Positions 1 to 8,699 of a stretch of DNA of 35,226 nt are shown one piece after another. The stretch is from Pseudomonadota bacterium (GTDB lineage: Bacteria; Pseudomonadota; Gammaproteobacteria; Burkholderiales; Sulfuriferulaceae): assembly GCA_021790515.1 (NCBI GenBank), contig JAJYHV010000061.1, positions 1 through 35,226 on the forward strand, in the 5' to 3' direction. The notes beneath the pieces were generated by a model. That model saw nothing but the letters and a program-made list of their open reading frames with translations, made no database searches and had not been told where the DNA came from. The position numbers were made by a program, and so were the translations under genes. Each line of letters begins with the position of its first letter. Within the stretch, counting starts at the first letter, position 1.

Positions 1-1175
1 AGCGCCATCAACGACAGATTGTCGATGTTATAGCCAAGCAGGTACATGGGCCCGAAGGTACCGATGATTGACAAGGGCAACGCCACGGCTGGCACCAGCG
101 TTGCGCGTGGGGAACGCAGGAACACGAACACCACACCGACCACCAGCAACACTGCGATGAACAAGGTGCGCTCGGTGTCGCCTACTGCGGCGTGCACTGA
201 CTGCGAACGGTCCAGCGCGATGCCAATCTGCACATCGCTGGGCAGTAACGCCTTGATCGATGGCAACACTTGGCGGATTTGCGCGACCGTATTGACGATA
301 TTGCTGCCCGGCAAGGGATAGACGATGACGAGTACTGCGTTTTTGCCGTTGTAGAGGCCGGCGTTGCGGATGTTTTCGGCCGAATCTTCCACTTGCGCGA
401 CATTGCTTAATCGCACCGGCGCGCCATTTCGGTAGGCAATGACCAGATTGCGGTAAGGTTCGGCCTTGCTGATCTGGTCGTTGGATATCACCTCGTAGCG
501 CTGGCCGTTCTGATCGATATGGCCTTTGGGGCTGTCGGCATTGGCGGCGCTGATCGCCGCACGGACGTCTTCCAGGCCGATACCGTAACTGTTTAACTGA
601 TCCGGTTGCAGTTCCACCCGGACGGAAGGCAGGGCGCTGCCACCCAGCGTAATCCCGCCGACTCCGCTCACCTGCGAGAGTTGTTGCTGAATGACCGAAT
701 CCGCTGCGTCGTACAGTTGTGCACGGGTCAGCGTGCTCGAAGTGAGTGCCAGAATGATGATCGGCGCGTCGGCCGGATTGTATTCACGGTAGGTCGGATC
801 GTTGCGCAGCGTGGTCGGCAGATCGGCTCGCGAGGCCTGGATGGCTGCTTGCACATCGCGGGCGGCACCGTTGATATCCCGGTTCATTCCGAACTGGATA
901 ACGATGTTCGCCGCGCCGACCGTGCTGGTAGACGTCAGTTCGGCGACATCGGCGATCGTGCCCAGCCGCCGTTCCAGCGGCGCGGCCACGGTGCTCGCCA
1001 TGACATCCGGACTGGCACCTGCCATATTGGCTTGTACGACGATGACCGGAAAAGTGATGTTGGGCAGTGGCGCCACCGGCAGGTGGAAATATCCCAGTGC
1101 GCCGGACAGCAGGATCGCTATCGCCAGCATGGTGGTGGCTACCGGGCGCCGGATGAATAGCGCCGGGATATTCAT
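1..1175 (-). CDS. mdtC: RND multidrug efflux transporter subunit MdtC-like (3' part missing)
   Basis: Inner-membrane RND pump subunit using the proton gradient to export drugs; in the MdtABC/MuxABC type it forms a mixed trimer with MdtB. The visible 391 codons start MNIPALFIRRPVATTMLAIA and give the first transmembrane helix and the first part of the periplasmic pore domain. The reading frame is open to the window edge, where it reaches the segment SIIGTFGPMYLLGYNIDN just before the usual charged pair of helix 4, so roughly 60 percent of the gene lies outside. The ATG overlaps the TGA of mdtB by four bases (ATGA), implying translational coupling. About 35 percent identity to MdtB by eye in the N-terminus fits paralogous subunits. 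Subunit naming (C rather than a second B) rests on order in the operon and family resemblance. Confidence 0.9.
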   Translation of the reverse strand, partial: MNIPALFIRRPVATTMLAIAILLSGALGYFHLPVAPLPNITFPVIVVQANMAGASPDVMASTVAAPLERRLGTIADVAELTSTSTVGAANIVIQFGMNRDINGAARDVQAAIQASRADLPTTLRNDPTYREYNPADAPIIILALTSSTLTRAQLYDAADSVIQQQLSQVSGVGGITLGGSALPSVRVELQPDQLNSYGIGLEDVRAAISAANADSPKGHIDQNGQRYEVISNDQISKAEPYRNLVIAYRNGAPVRLSNVAQVEDSAENIRNAGLYNGKNAVLVIVYPLPGSNIVNTVAQIRQVLPSIKALLPSDVQIGIALDRSQSVHAAVGDTERTLFIAVLLVVGVVFVFLRSPRATLVPAVALPLSIIGTFGPMYLLGYNIDNLSLMA

Positions 1176-4100
1176 GACACGCTCTCGACCACGACGGGCG
1201 GCGGATCGCGCCGGAAACGTCGCGACAACCGGTCAAAATAAAGATAGATCACCGGTGTGGTAAACAGGGTGAGCAACTGGCTCAGCAGCAAACCGCCAAT
1301 GATGGCCAAACCCAGCGGACGACGCAGTTCCGAGCCAGTGCCAATGCCCAGCAATAGTGGCAGGGCACCCAGCATGGCTGCCAACGTGGTCATCAGGATT
1401 GGTCGAAAACGCAGTAGCGAGGCCTCGAAAATTGCCTCAGCTGCCGGTTTGCCATGCTCGCGTTCGGCCTGCAATGCGAAATCCACGATCATGATGGCGT
1501 TCTTTTTGACGATGCCGACCAGCAACACGATGCCGATAATGCCGATGATATCCAGATCATCGCCAGCGGCCATCAGCGCGAGCAGCGCACCGATACCGGC
1601 GGCAGGCAGGGTAGAAAGAATCGTCAGCGGGTGGATAAAGCTCTCGTACAGCACACCAAGAACAATATAGACGGCGACCAGCGCGGCGATGAGCAGGAAA
1701 ACTTCACTGGATAGCGAGGACTGGAACGCCTGCGCCGCACCCTGAAATGAGGATGTGATCGATCTCGGCAGATGCACCGCTTGTTCGGCCTGAGTCACTG
1801 CAGTGACTGCTGCGCTCAACGATGCACCCTTGGACAGGTTGAACGAAACGGTGACAGCAGGAAATTGCGCCAGATGGCTGATCACCAGTGGCGATTGGGT
1901 GATTTTGATCGTGGCGATGTCACTCAATGGCACTTGGCCGCTACTGCTGGTCTGGCTGGGCAGGTACAGATTGCCCAGCGATTGAACCGTCGGCAGGCTC
2001 TTGGGTTGCGCAACCAGAATCACCCGATACTGGCTGGATTGATCAAAGATGGTCGAGACGATGCGTTGACCCAGCGCGTCGTAAAGTGCATTGTCGACGG
2101 TGGCAGCGGTGATGCCAAAGCGCGCAGCCAGCGCCCGGTTCAGTTCGACGTCAACGCTAAGGCCGTTGTTGTTCAGATCACTGGTGACATCGGTAATCGA
2201 GGGAATATTTTTCATCCGGGCGACCAGTGTCGGTACGTATTTTGCGAGTGCTTGCTGGTTAGGTCCGCGCAGCACGAATTGATATTGATTGGGCGACACG
2301 GTGGTGTCCAGCGTCAGGTCTTGCTCCGGTTGCAGGTATAGCTGGATGCCTGGCACGCCGGCCACCTCACGGCGCAAGCGCCGGGCAATTTGCATCGCAT
2401 TGTCCGAGCGTTGGTCACGTGGTTTCAGGTTGATCAGGAAGAGGCCGTTATTGAGCGTGGTATTGGTGCCGTCGACACCGACATACGAGGTCAGCGAGGT
2501 GACGTCCGGGTCTTTCAGCAGGACGTCGGCCAGCGTCTGCTGACGCTGTACCATGGTATGGTACGAAACCGAGTTATCGGCAACACTGATGGCCTGGATG
2601 ACACCGACGTCTTGCACCGGGAACAACCCTTTTGGAATCATGATGTAGATGATGATAGTCAAGGCTAAAGTGATGAAAAACACCAGCAGGGTCAGCGGCT
2701 GATGTCGCATCACCACCTTGAGCGCCCGCTCGTAGAGAGCCAGAACGCGATTAAACATGCGTTCGCTTGCGAGTTCAAAGCGGCTTGGATGCCGCTGCGA
2801 CTGTCGGCGCAGGATACGTGAACACAGCATCGGCACCAGGGTAAGCGAAACGATGGCCGAAATGATGATGGTTACGGTCAGCGTCACCGCGAATTCGCTG
2901 AACAGACGTCCGATGATGCCACCCATGAACAACAGGGGAATCAGGACGGCGATCAGCGACACGGTCAGCGAGATGATGGTGAATCCGATCTGTCCGGCAC
3001 CCTCCAGAGCAGCTTCCAGCGCACTTTTTCCCGCTTCCAGATAACGCACGATATTTTCGATCATGACGATGGAGTCATCGACGACAAAGCCAGTCGCAAT
3101 GATGAGCGCCATCAGCGACAGGTTATCAATGGAATAATGCAGTTCGTACATCATCGCCAGCGTGCCGATCAGTGATACTGGCACCGAAATGCTGGGGATG
3201 ATGGTGGCGGGCAGATTGCGCAGAAATACAAAAATGACAATCACGACCAGCAATATCGATAGCAGCAGTTCGATGAAGGCATCGTTTACCGAAGAATGAA
3301 TCACCTGGGTACTATCGGAAACAATCGTGACTTTCATTCCTGCGGGCAGGGTGGATTCCAGTTCGGGCAGCTCTTCTTTGATCTGGTTGACCACGGCAAT
3401 GACGTTGGCGCCCGGCTGGCGCTGGACATTGAGTACAATTGCGGCGCTGTGATTGTACCAGGCGCCTTGTTCGGTGTCCTGCGCTGATTGTGCCACTTTG
3501 GCCACATCGCGCAGATAGACCGGCGCGCCATTCTGGTAGGAGATCACCGTGTTCAGATAAGCTTGCGGGTCTTGAATCTGATCGTTCCCGTTGATTGTGT
3601 AGTCAAGTTCGAGCCCGTCGAAATTACCTTTGGGCTGATTGACGTTGATATCCGCCAGCAGTGTGCGCAGATCGTCGATGGTCAGTCCATAGCCGCTCAG
3701 TTTTTCCGGGTCGGCTTCGACCCGGACTGCCGGCACATTGCCGCCGGACGGCGTTACCAGACCGACTCCGGGTACTTCGGCAATCTTGGTGCCGAGGCGG
3801 TTGTTGGCCACGTCTTGCAACTGCGTCAAGGACATCGAGTCGGAAGTGACTGCGAGGGTGAGGATAGGCTGGTCGGCCGGATTGACTTTGGCATAAACGG
3901 GCGGTGCAGGCAGGCCAGACGGTAGCAGGCTGTTGGCGGCATTGATCGCCTCTTGCACGTTTTGTTCGGCGACGTCGAGGTTTAGCGACAGATCGAATTG
4001 CAACGTGATGACTGACGCCCCGGCCGAGCTGTGCGAAATCATTTGTTGCAGGCCGGGAATTTCACCCAGCTGTACCTCCAGCGGTGCCGTCACGGTGGTT

Positions 4101-4279
4101 GCCATCACCGTAGGGCTGGCGCCAGGGTAAAAGGTCCGTACCTGAATCGTGGGGTAGTCCACTGACGGTAGTGACGACACGGGCAGGTAGCGTACCGCGA
4201 CCAGACCGATCAGTATCAAGGCGACCATCAGCAGCGTGGTCGCTACTGGCCTGACGATGAACAGACGAGAGATATTCAC
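1172..4279 (-). CDS. mdtB: RND multidrug efflux transporter subunit MdtB-like
   Basis: Full-length RND permease of 1035 residues, the usual family size. It shows the N-terminal membrane helix (residues about 12-30), a large periplasmic loop, the helix-4 proton-relay pair D401-D402 in GFVVDDSIVMIENI, a second periplasmic loop, and the helix-10 lysine pair in GIVKKNAIMIVDF that completes the relay. It should pair with MdtC in the trimer and with the MdtA adaptor. The start is a GTG at 4279 and the nearest purine-rich stretch is weak, so its translation may depend on mdtA, whose stop is only 19 bases upstream. No outer-membrane channel gene is seen in the window; it may follow mdtC or be a shared TolC-type protein. 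Confidence 0.95.
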   Translation of the reverse strand: MNISRLFIVRPVATTLLMVALILIGLVAVRYLPVSSLPSVDYPTIQVRTFYPGASPTVMATTVTAPLEVQLGEIPGLQQMISHSSAGASVITLQFDLSLNLDVAEQNVQEAINAANSLLPSGLPAPPVYAKVNPADQPILTLAVTSDSMSLTQLQDVANNRLGTKIAEVPGVGLVTPSGGNVPAVRVEADPEKLSGYGLTIDDLRTLLADINVNQPKGNFDGLELDYTINGNDQIQDPQAYLNTVISYQNGAPVYLRDVAKVAQSAQDTEQGAWYNHSAAIVLNVQRQPGANVIAVVNQIKEELPELESTLPAGMKVTIVSDSTQVIHSSVNDAFIELLLSILLVVIVIFVFLRNLPATIIPSISVPVSLIGTLAMMYELHYSIDNLSLMALIIATGFVVDDSIVMIENIVRYLEAGKSALEAALEGAGQIGFTIISLTVSLIAVLIPLLFMGGIIGRLFSEFAVTLTVTIIISAIVSLTLVPMLCSRILRRQSQRHPSRFELASERMFNRVLALYERALKVVMRHQPLTLLVFFITLALTIIIYIMIPKGLFPVQDVGVIQAISVADNSVSYHTMVQRQQTLADVLLKDPDVTSLTSYVGVDGTNTTLNNGLFLINLKPRDQRSDNAMQIARRLRREVAGVPGIQLYLQPEQDLTLDTTVSPNQYQFVLRGPNQQALAKYVPTLVARMKNIPSITDVTSDLNNNGLSVDVELNRALAARFGITAATVDNALYDALGQRIVSTIFDQSSQYRVILVAQPKSLPTVQSLGNLYLPSQTSSSGQVPLSDIATIKITQSPLVISHLAQFPAVTVSFNLSKGASLSAAVTAVTQAEQAVHLPRSITSSFQGAAQAFQSSLSSEVFLLIAALVAVYIVLGVLYESFIHPLTILSTLPAAGIGALLALMAAGDDLDIIGIIGIVLLVGIVKKNAIMIVDFALQAEREHGKPAAEAIFEASLLRFRPILMTTLAAMLGALPLLLGIGTGSELRRPLGLAIIGGLLLSQLLTLFTTPVIYLYFDRLSRRFRRDPPPVVVESVS

Positions 4280-4298
4280 CTACTTTGGCGCCTCTCGT

Positions 4299-5549
4299 TT
4301 ATGATGTGTTGGCATGCCCGTCGCCGTGTCTGCGTTTACCGGCATACGCTGATGTGCCGGACAGACCGGTGTTGGGTGAGGAGGTATCCTTGTTCATGTT
4401 TTTTGTCGGAACAGGGTGTATTTTCGCTCCATCGCTGAGTCGATCCATGCCATCGGTGACGACAGTCTGACCCGCTTCGAGACCGGCCAGAATCACCGTG
4501 TTTTTACCGTCACTGGGGCCAGGTGTCACTTTGCGTACCGAAACGGTTTGATTGGCATTGACCAGATAAACGTAATCGCCCGGCGCGCCATTTTGCACTG
4601 CTGGTGTCGGTACCAGTACAACGTGATGCAGGGTATCGACCAGCAATTGCACATTGACGAATTCATTCGGGAACAATGCTTCATCATGATTGGCAAACAT
4701 CGCGCGCAGGGTTACCGTTCCGGTGCTGGTGGCCATCTGGTTGCTGATGGCGTACAGCGTACCATCGGCCAGTTTGGCGGTATTGTCGCTGTTGTACGCC
4801 GAGACCATGAGTCGGGCGCCTGAATGGAAGCGTTGCAGTACGGGTGCCAATGAATTCTGTGCCACGGTGAACTCTACCGTGGTGGGCTTCATCGTGGTGA
4901 TGGTCACGATGCCGGGCGAGCTTGACGCAGTCACAAAATTGCCCGGGTCAACCAAACGCAATCCGACCCGACCAGCCACGGGCGCTGTGATATGGGTATA
5001 TATCAGGTCCAGATCGTATTGCGCGATGGCTGCCTGATCCGCTTTGACCGCTGCTTCGTCCTGCTGCACAGTGAATTGCTGGTCATTATAGATTTGCACA
5101 GCAATCGACTTTTGCTGATACAGTTGCAGGTAGCGCGCCAAGTCTGCACGCGCTTGACCCAGGGTGGCCTGATCCTTGAGGAGTTGGGCTTGCGCTTGTT
5201 GTTTGTCGATTTGGTACTGGCGTGGATCGATCTGGGCCAGAAACTGCCCTTTTTTCACATCCTGTCCTTCTTTGTAAGCCACTTCAGTGAGATAGCCACT
5301 CAGATAGGGCAGTACGTTGACGGTGGCAACGGGCGTGACTGTGCCCAGTTCATCCAGTACTACGGGCATGTCCCCCAGAGTTGCTTTGGAAACGCTGACC
5401 ACCTGCGGTGGTGTGCCGTGATGCGTTTTTTTTCTGCCCAACAGATGGATCAATATCATGACGATGAGGATGATAATGATGAACATGGCCAGCAGAAATT
5501 TAGTGCGCTTGCGAGGGCGCTCAACTACTTGAGATGTGGGAACATTCAT
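4299..5549 (-). CDS. mdtA: RND efflux periplasmic adaptor MdtA-like
   Basis: Membrane-fusion protein linking the MdtBC pump to an outer-membrane channel. The 416-residue product has a basic N-terminus, one strongly hydrophobic anchor at about residues 18-38 (FLLAMFIIIILIVMILIHLL), the lipoyl-like half motifs around VLPYLSGYLTEVAYKEGQDV and ITAPVAGRVGLRLVDPGN, a Gln/Ala-rich alpha-hairpin between them, and a C-terminal beta-barrel region. Length and arrangement match MdtA. The ATG at 5549 has a GGAG six bases upstream. It is the first gene of the mdtABC operon; upstream lies a free intergenic stretch that should carry the promoter. No adjacent two-component regulator (BaeSR type) is present in the window. 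Confidence 0.93.
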   Translation of the reverse strand: MNVPTSQVVERPRKRTKFLLAMFIIIILIVMILIHLLGRKKTHHGTPPQVVSVSKATLGDMPVVLDELGTVTPVATVNVLPYLSGYLTEVAYKEGQDVKKGQFLAQIDPRQYQIDKQQAQAQLLKDQATLGQARADLARYLQLYQQKSIAVQIYNDQQFTVQQDEAAVKADQAAIAQYDLDLIYTHITAPVAGRVGLRLVDPGNFVTASSSPGIVTITTMKPTTVEFTVAQNSLAPVLQRFHSGARLMVSAYNSDNTAKLADGTLYAISNQMATSTGTVTLRAMFANHDEALFPNEFVNVQLLVDTLHHVVLVPTPAVQNGAPGDYVYLVNANQTVSVRKVTPGPSDGKNTVILAGLEAGQTVVTDGMDRLSDGAKIHPVPTKNMNKDTSSPNTGLSGTSAYAGKRRHGDGHANTS

Positions 5550-5851
5550 GCCCGACTCCAGTTATCCCGAAAATCGCGGTTGAGACCACCCGATTTGGGT
5601 GAAAGATAGCTGGAAAACGGATTTTGAAGGCATTAATCGCATTCCAAAACAGGTAAAGCAAGTATAAAAAGTGGCGTGCGCAGAGCAGATTGATATTTTT
5701 TGTTAAACTGTCGCTAGCGGCCGATTAGGTTGCTTTTTTTATAAAGGTTCCCGTGTGACAAGATTTATTGACGGCTTGTCATTTTGCCAACCCTCCAGTT
5801 CGGTGTTATCAACACGTCAAATGAAGGGTTGGGCACAGGCAACATTGCCTT
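5550..5851. other. Intergenic region upstream of mdtABC
   Basis: No convincing gene. On the minus strand a TATACT hexamer (positions 5666-5661) could be the -10 of the mdtA promoter, but no good -35 stands 16-18 bases upstream, so an activator may be needed. A short dyad CACCC-GATTT-GGGTG lies at 5587-5601 in the presumed mdtA leader. A plus-strand GTG frame opening at 5755 runs into the inverted-repeat element and is not credible as a gene. Confidence 0.4.
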
Positions 5852-5977
5852 GGGAACCACTGATTGACTCCGCCATGAGTCGCGTTGCGGGTCAAATCGG
5901 GAAGATCGCGACGCGCCTTGCATTTCAATCCTGCCAAGCCACCGTCGCGACCATGTGGGAATAAATCAGTGGTTCCC
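5852..5977. mobile_element. MITE-like inverted-repeat element, copy 1 (126 bp)
   Basis: The ends are a perfect 14-bp inverted repeat: GGGAACCACTGATT at 5852-5865 and its complement at 5964-5977. Just inside are subterminal inverted motifs, GATCGCGACG and CGTCGCGACC. Both ends resemble those of copy 2 at 20706-20938, in opposite orientation: the left end here shares CCATGA, then 12 bases, then GTCAA-NN-CGGGAAGATCGCGAC with the right end of copy 2; the right end shares CTGATTTATTC and TCGCGACGGTG with its left end. It is too short for a transposase, so it would be non-autonomous. The GG...CC termini recall IS5-like elements, but that parentage is a guess. Its edge lies 18 bases beyond the pnp stop codon, so transcripts of pnp probably run into it. 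No clear target-site duplication was found. Confidence 0.72.
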
Positions 5978-5995
5978 TTTACTCGTTTTGTCGTT

Positions 5996-8128
5996 TTACT
6001 GGGTTGAAACATCACTGGTTTGTGGCGCTTCTTCCTCTTTCTTCGGGGCATCGACCAGTGCTTTCATCGATAGGCGCAGGCGGCCTTTTTCGTCGGCTTC
6101 CAGAACCTTGACTTTGACCTGTTGCCCTTCTTTCAGGTAATCGGCCACGGCGTTGACACGTTCGTGGGCAATTTGCGAAATATGTAGCAAGCCATCTTTA
6201 CCTGGCAATACGCTGACAATTGCGCCGAAATCCAGCAGTTTTATCACTGTGCCGTCGTAAGTCTTGCCTACTTCGACTTCGGCAGTAATGGCCTCGATGC
6301 GCTGTTTGGCAATTTCTCCTGACTCGACGCTGGTACAGGCAATCTTGACGGTGCCATCTTCTTCGATGTCAATCTGTGTGCCTGTTTCTTCAGTCAGGGC
6401 CCGGATCACGGCGCCGCCTTTGCCAATGACATCCCGGATTTTTTCCGGATTGATTTTCAGGGTGATGATGCGTGGCGCGTAAGCAGACATTTCCTGGCGA
6501 GGCGACTCCACTGCTTGCTTCATCAAACCCAGTATGTGTGTCCGACCGGCTTTGGCCTGATCCAGCGCGGCTTTCATGATTTCCTTTGTGATGCCGGTAA
6601 TTTTGATGTCCATTTGTAGCGCAGTCACACCACTTTCTGTGCCGGCCACTTTGAAATCCATATCGCCCAAGTGATCTTCATCGCCCAGAATGTCGGTCAG
6701 TACGGCAAAACGGTTACCTTCTTTGATGAGTCCCATGGCGATGCCGGCAACGTGTGCTTTTAACGGCACGCCGGCATCCATCAGAGCAAGGCAACCGCCA
6801 CAGACGGAAGCCATTGATGATGAACCGTTGGATTCGGTGATCTCGGAGACCACGCGCATGGTATAACCAAACGCCTCGCGATCGGGCAGAACGGCCATCA
6901 GCGCTCGTTTGGCCAGTCTGCCATGACCGATCTCACGCCGTTTTGGCGTGCCAACCCGTCCGGTTTCACCTGTTGCATAGGGAGGCATGTTGTAATGCAG
7001 CATGAAGCGGTCGCTGTATTCGCCTTGCAAGGCGTCAATTTTTTGTTCGTCGCGGCCAGTGCCCAGTGTGGCGACTACCAATGCCTGGGTTTCGCCACGG
7101 GTGAACAGTGCCGAACCGTGGGTGCGCGACAGTACGCCGGTGCGGATGCTGATGGGGCGTACGGTTCTGGTGTCGCGACCATCGATGCGGGGTTCGCCGG
7201 ACAGAATCCGGTTACGGACGATATGTGCTTCGAGTTTATGGAACAAGTCGTTTATTTCGTTGACTTGTAACGTGTTCATGTCGGGGGTGATCAGTTCGGC
7301 CAGTACGGCAGAGCGGATGGCCTCTACTTGTTGTGAACGTGCCTGTTTTTGGCGCAGGTTGTAGGCTTCGCGCAAACCGCTTTCAGCCAGTTGACTGATT
7401 TTGTCGATGAGCGGTTGATTGACAGGAGCGGGTTCCCAGTTCCATGGTTCGGGATTGACTTCGTCGGCCAGTTCGTTGATAGCGTTGATGGCGACCTGCA
7501 TTTGCTGGTGGCCGAATACGACTGCGCCCAGCATGATGTCTTCCGGTAATTCTTGTGCTTCGGATTCGACCATCAGCACAGCTTGACTGGTGCCGGCTAC
7601 GACCAGATCCAGTGCCGTGCGTGTCAGTTCGCTGGCGGTCGGGTTGAGGACGTATTCGTTGTTGATGAAGGCGACACGGGCAGCGCCAATGGGGCCGGCA
7701 AACGGAATGCCGGAAACGGCCAGCGCGGCGGATGCGCCCAGCAGGGCAGGGATGTCGGAATCGACCTCCGGGTTGCTGGACAGTACCGCAGCGATGATTT
7801 GTACCTCATTGTAAAAACCTTCGGGAAACAGCGGGCGCAACGGCCGGTCGATGAGGCGTGAAGTCAAGGTTTCTTTTTCAGACGGCTTGCCTTCGCGTTT
7901 GAAAAAACCACCGGGAATGCGACCTGCCGCATAGGTTTTTTCTTGATAATCGACAGTTAGCGGAAAAAAATCTTGCCCTGTCTTGACGTTTTTTTGTCCT
8001 ACGACGGTGACCAGCACCACAGTGTCGTCCATGTTGACCAGAACGGCGCCACTGGCCTGACGTGCGATTTCACCAGTTTCGAGCGTAACGGTATGGCGCC
8101 CGAAAGAGAAAGACTTGCTGATTTTCAT
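5996..8128 (-). CDS. pnp: Polynucleotide phosphorylase
   Basis: 3'-to-5' exoribonuclease that uses phosphate to degrade mRNA and can also add 3' tails; a trimer and part of the RNA degradosome. The chosen start gives 710 residues beginning [20 protein letters not shown], aligned with known PNPases and preceded by AAGGA at proper spacing; an upstream in-frame ATG at 8173 would add 15 unrelated residues. Two RNase PH-like domains flank a helical linker; the second contains [16 protein letters not shown] and [15 protein letters not shown], hallmarks of the catalytic core. The KH domain follows ([17 protein letters not shown]), then an S1 domain ([20 protein letters not shown]) and a short acidic, Glu/Pro-rich tail. 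It lies downstream of rpsO, the classical rpsO-pnp arrangement, and autoregulation through the upstream hairpin is plausible. Confidence 0.98.
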   Translation of the reverse strand: MKISKSFSFGRHTVTLETGEIARQASGAVLVNMDDTVVLVTVVGQKNVKTGQDFFPLTVDYQEKTYAAGRIPGGFFKREGKPSEKETLTSRLIDRPLRPLFPEGFYNEVQIIAAVLSSNPEVDSDIPALLGASAALAVSGIPFAGPIGAARVAFINNEYVLNPTASELTRTALDLVVAGTSQAVLMVESEAQELPEDIMLGAVVFGHQQMQVAINAINELADEVNPEPWNWEPAPVNQPLIDKISQLAESGLREAYNLRQKQARSQQVEAIRSAVLAELITPDMNTLQVNEINDLFHKLEAHIVRNRILSGEPRIDGRDTRTVRPISIRTGVLSRTHGSALFTRGETQALVVATLGTGRDEQKIDALQGEYSDRFMLHYNMPPYATGETGRVGTPKRREIGHGRLAKRALMAVLPDREAFGYTMRVVSEITESNGSSSMASVCGGCLALMDAGVPLKAHVAGIAMGLIKEGNRFAVLTDILGDEDHLGDMDFKVAGTESGVTALQMDIKITGITKEIMKAALDQAKAGRTHILGLMKQAVESPRQEMSAYAPRIITLKINPEKIRDVIGKGGAVIRALTEETGTQIDIEEDGTVKIACTSVESGEIAKQRIEAITAEVEVGKTYDGTVIKLLDFGAIVSVLPGKDGLLHISQIAHERVNAVADYLKEGQQVKVKVLEADEKGRLRLSMKALVDAPKKEEEAPQTSDVSTQ

Positions 8129-8154
8129 GAGGATCCTTTGACATGACGTGCAAA

Positions 8155-8182
8155 GCCGCTCCATGTAAGGCATGGAGGCGGC
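8155..8182 (-). promoter_or_regulatory. rpsO-pnp intergenic stem-loop
   Basis: On the transcribed (minus) strand the sequence forms GCCGCCTCCATG-CCTTA-CATGGAGCGGC, an 11-bp stem with one unpaired base and a five-base loop, followed by only three T residues. It lies between the rpsO stop and the pnp start. In Escherichia coli this interval holds a partial terminator for rpsO and the RNase III-cleaved hairpin through which PNPase represses its own synthesis. The short T-run argues for a processing or attenuating structure rather than a full terminator. The function here is inferred from position. Confidence 0.65.
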
Positions 8183-8216
8183 AGGTTATACATTTTGGCG
8201 TTCAACGGGCTGATGA

Positions 8217-8486
8217 TTATTTGCGCAGACCCAGTTTGCTGATGATTTGGCGGTAGCTGTCACCATTGGTTCGTTTCAGGTAATCGAGTAGTTTGCGGCG
8301 ACGGCTGACCATTTTCAACAGACCACGACGGGAATGAAAGTCTTTGGTGTTGGCCTTGAAATGTTCAGACAGGCCATTGATACGAGCGGTCAAGAGAGCG
8401 ATTTGCACTTCGGACGAACCGGTGTCGCCGGCAGCGTGTTGGTGTTCGGCAATGATTTCTGCTTTTTGGGTGGTTGTAACAGCCAT
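8217..8486 (-). CDS. rpsO: 30S ribosomal protein S15
   Basis: Primary-binding small-subunit protein contacting 16S rRNA helices 20-22 and bridging to the large subunit. The product is 89 residues, the exact usual length, with the diagnostic stretches [29 protein letters not shown] and [12 protein letters not shown]. The start at 8486 follows TCTGGAG with a seven-base gap; an upstream in-frame extension to 8660 lacks similarity and crosses the promoter. It heads the rpsO-pnp operon and probably regulates itself through the structured leader just upstream. Confidence 0.98.
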   Translation of the reverse strand: MAVTTTQKAEIIAEHQHAAGDTGSSEVQIALLTARINGLSEHFKANTKDFHSRRGLLKMVSRRRKLLDYLKRTNGDSYRQIISKLGLRK

Positions 8487-8580
8487 TAATATTCTCCAGA
8501 TTGAGAGTGAAAAATCGCGGTATTTGCCGGCCGGGGCGAATACCGTTCGTGAATGTGCTGCCGGATTTGACAGCACAGAT
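8487..8580 (-). promoter_or_regulatory. Structured 5' leader of rpsO (possible S15 autoregulation)
   Basis: Between the predicted transcription start and the rpsO ATG, the transcript can form two hairpins: a stem of TGTGCTG with CAGCACA (8554-8577, ten-base loop) and a stem CGGTATT/AATACCG (8518-8545) enclosing a GC-rich CGCCCCGGCCGGC segment. The ribosome-binding GGAG comes just after. S15 represses its own translation through leader RNA folds in several bacteria, and the folds differ between groups. The structures are seen in the sequence; S15 binding is inferred. Confidence 0.5.
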
Positions 8581-8586
8581 TGCGGA

Positions 8587-8615
8587 ATTATAAGGTAAAA
8601 ATGAGATTGTCTCAA
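8587..8615 (-). promoter_or_regulatory. Sigma-70 promoter of rpsO-pnp
   Basis: On the minus strand TTGAGA (8615-8610) and a perfect TATAAT (8592-8587) are separated by 17 bases, the best sigma-70-type promoter in the window. Transcription would begin near 8580, giving a leader of about 94 bases before the S15 start codon. This fits a strongly expressed ribosomal-protein operon. Confidence 0.8.
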
Positions 8616-8699
8616 GCAGGAAAAGAGGGTGGAAATGACGGATGTCTTTCGGGGCGACACGATTTATGGTTCACGACAAAAGCAATCAGCGGATGCCGG

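Noticed and set aside
5755-5964. 69-codon GTG-start frame in the mdtA-pnp gap
   Set aside because: Half of it is the inverted-repeat element and it has no ribosome-binding site; the GKIAT stretch is explained by the element's conserved end.
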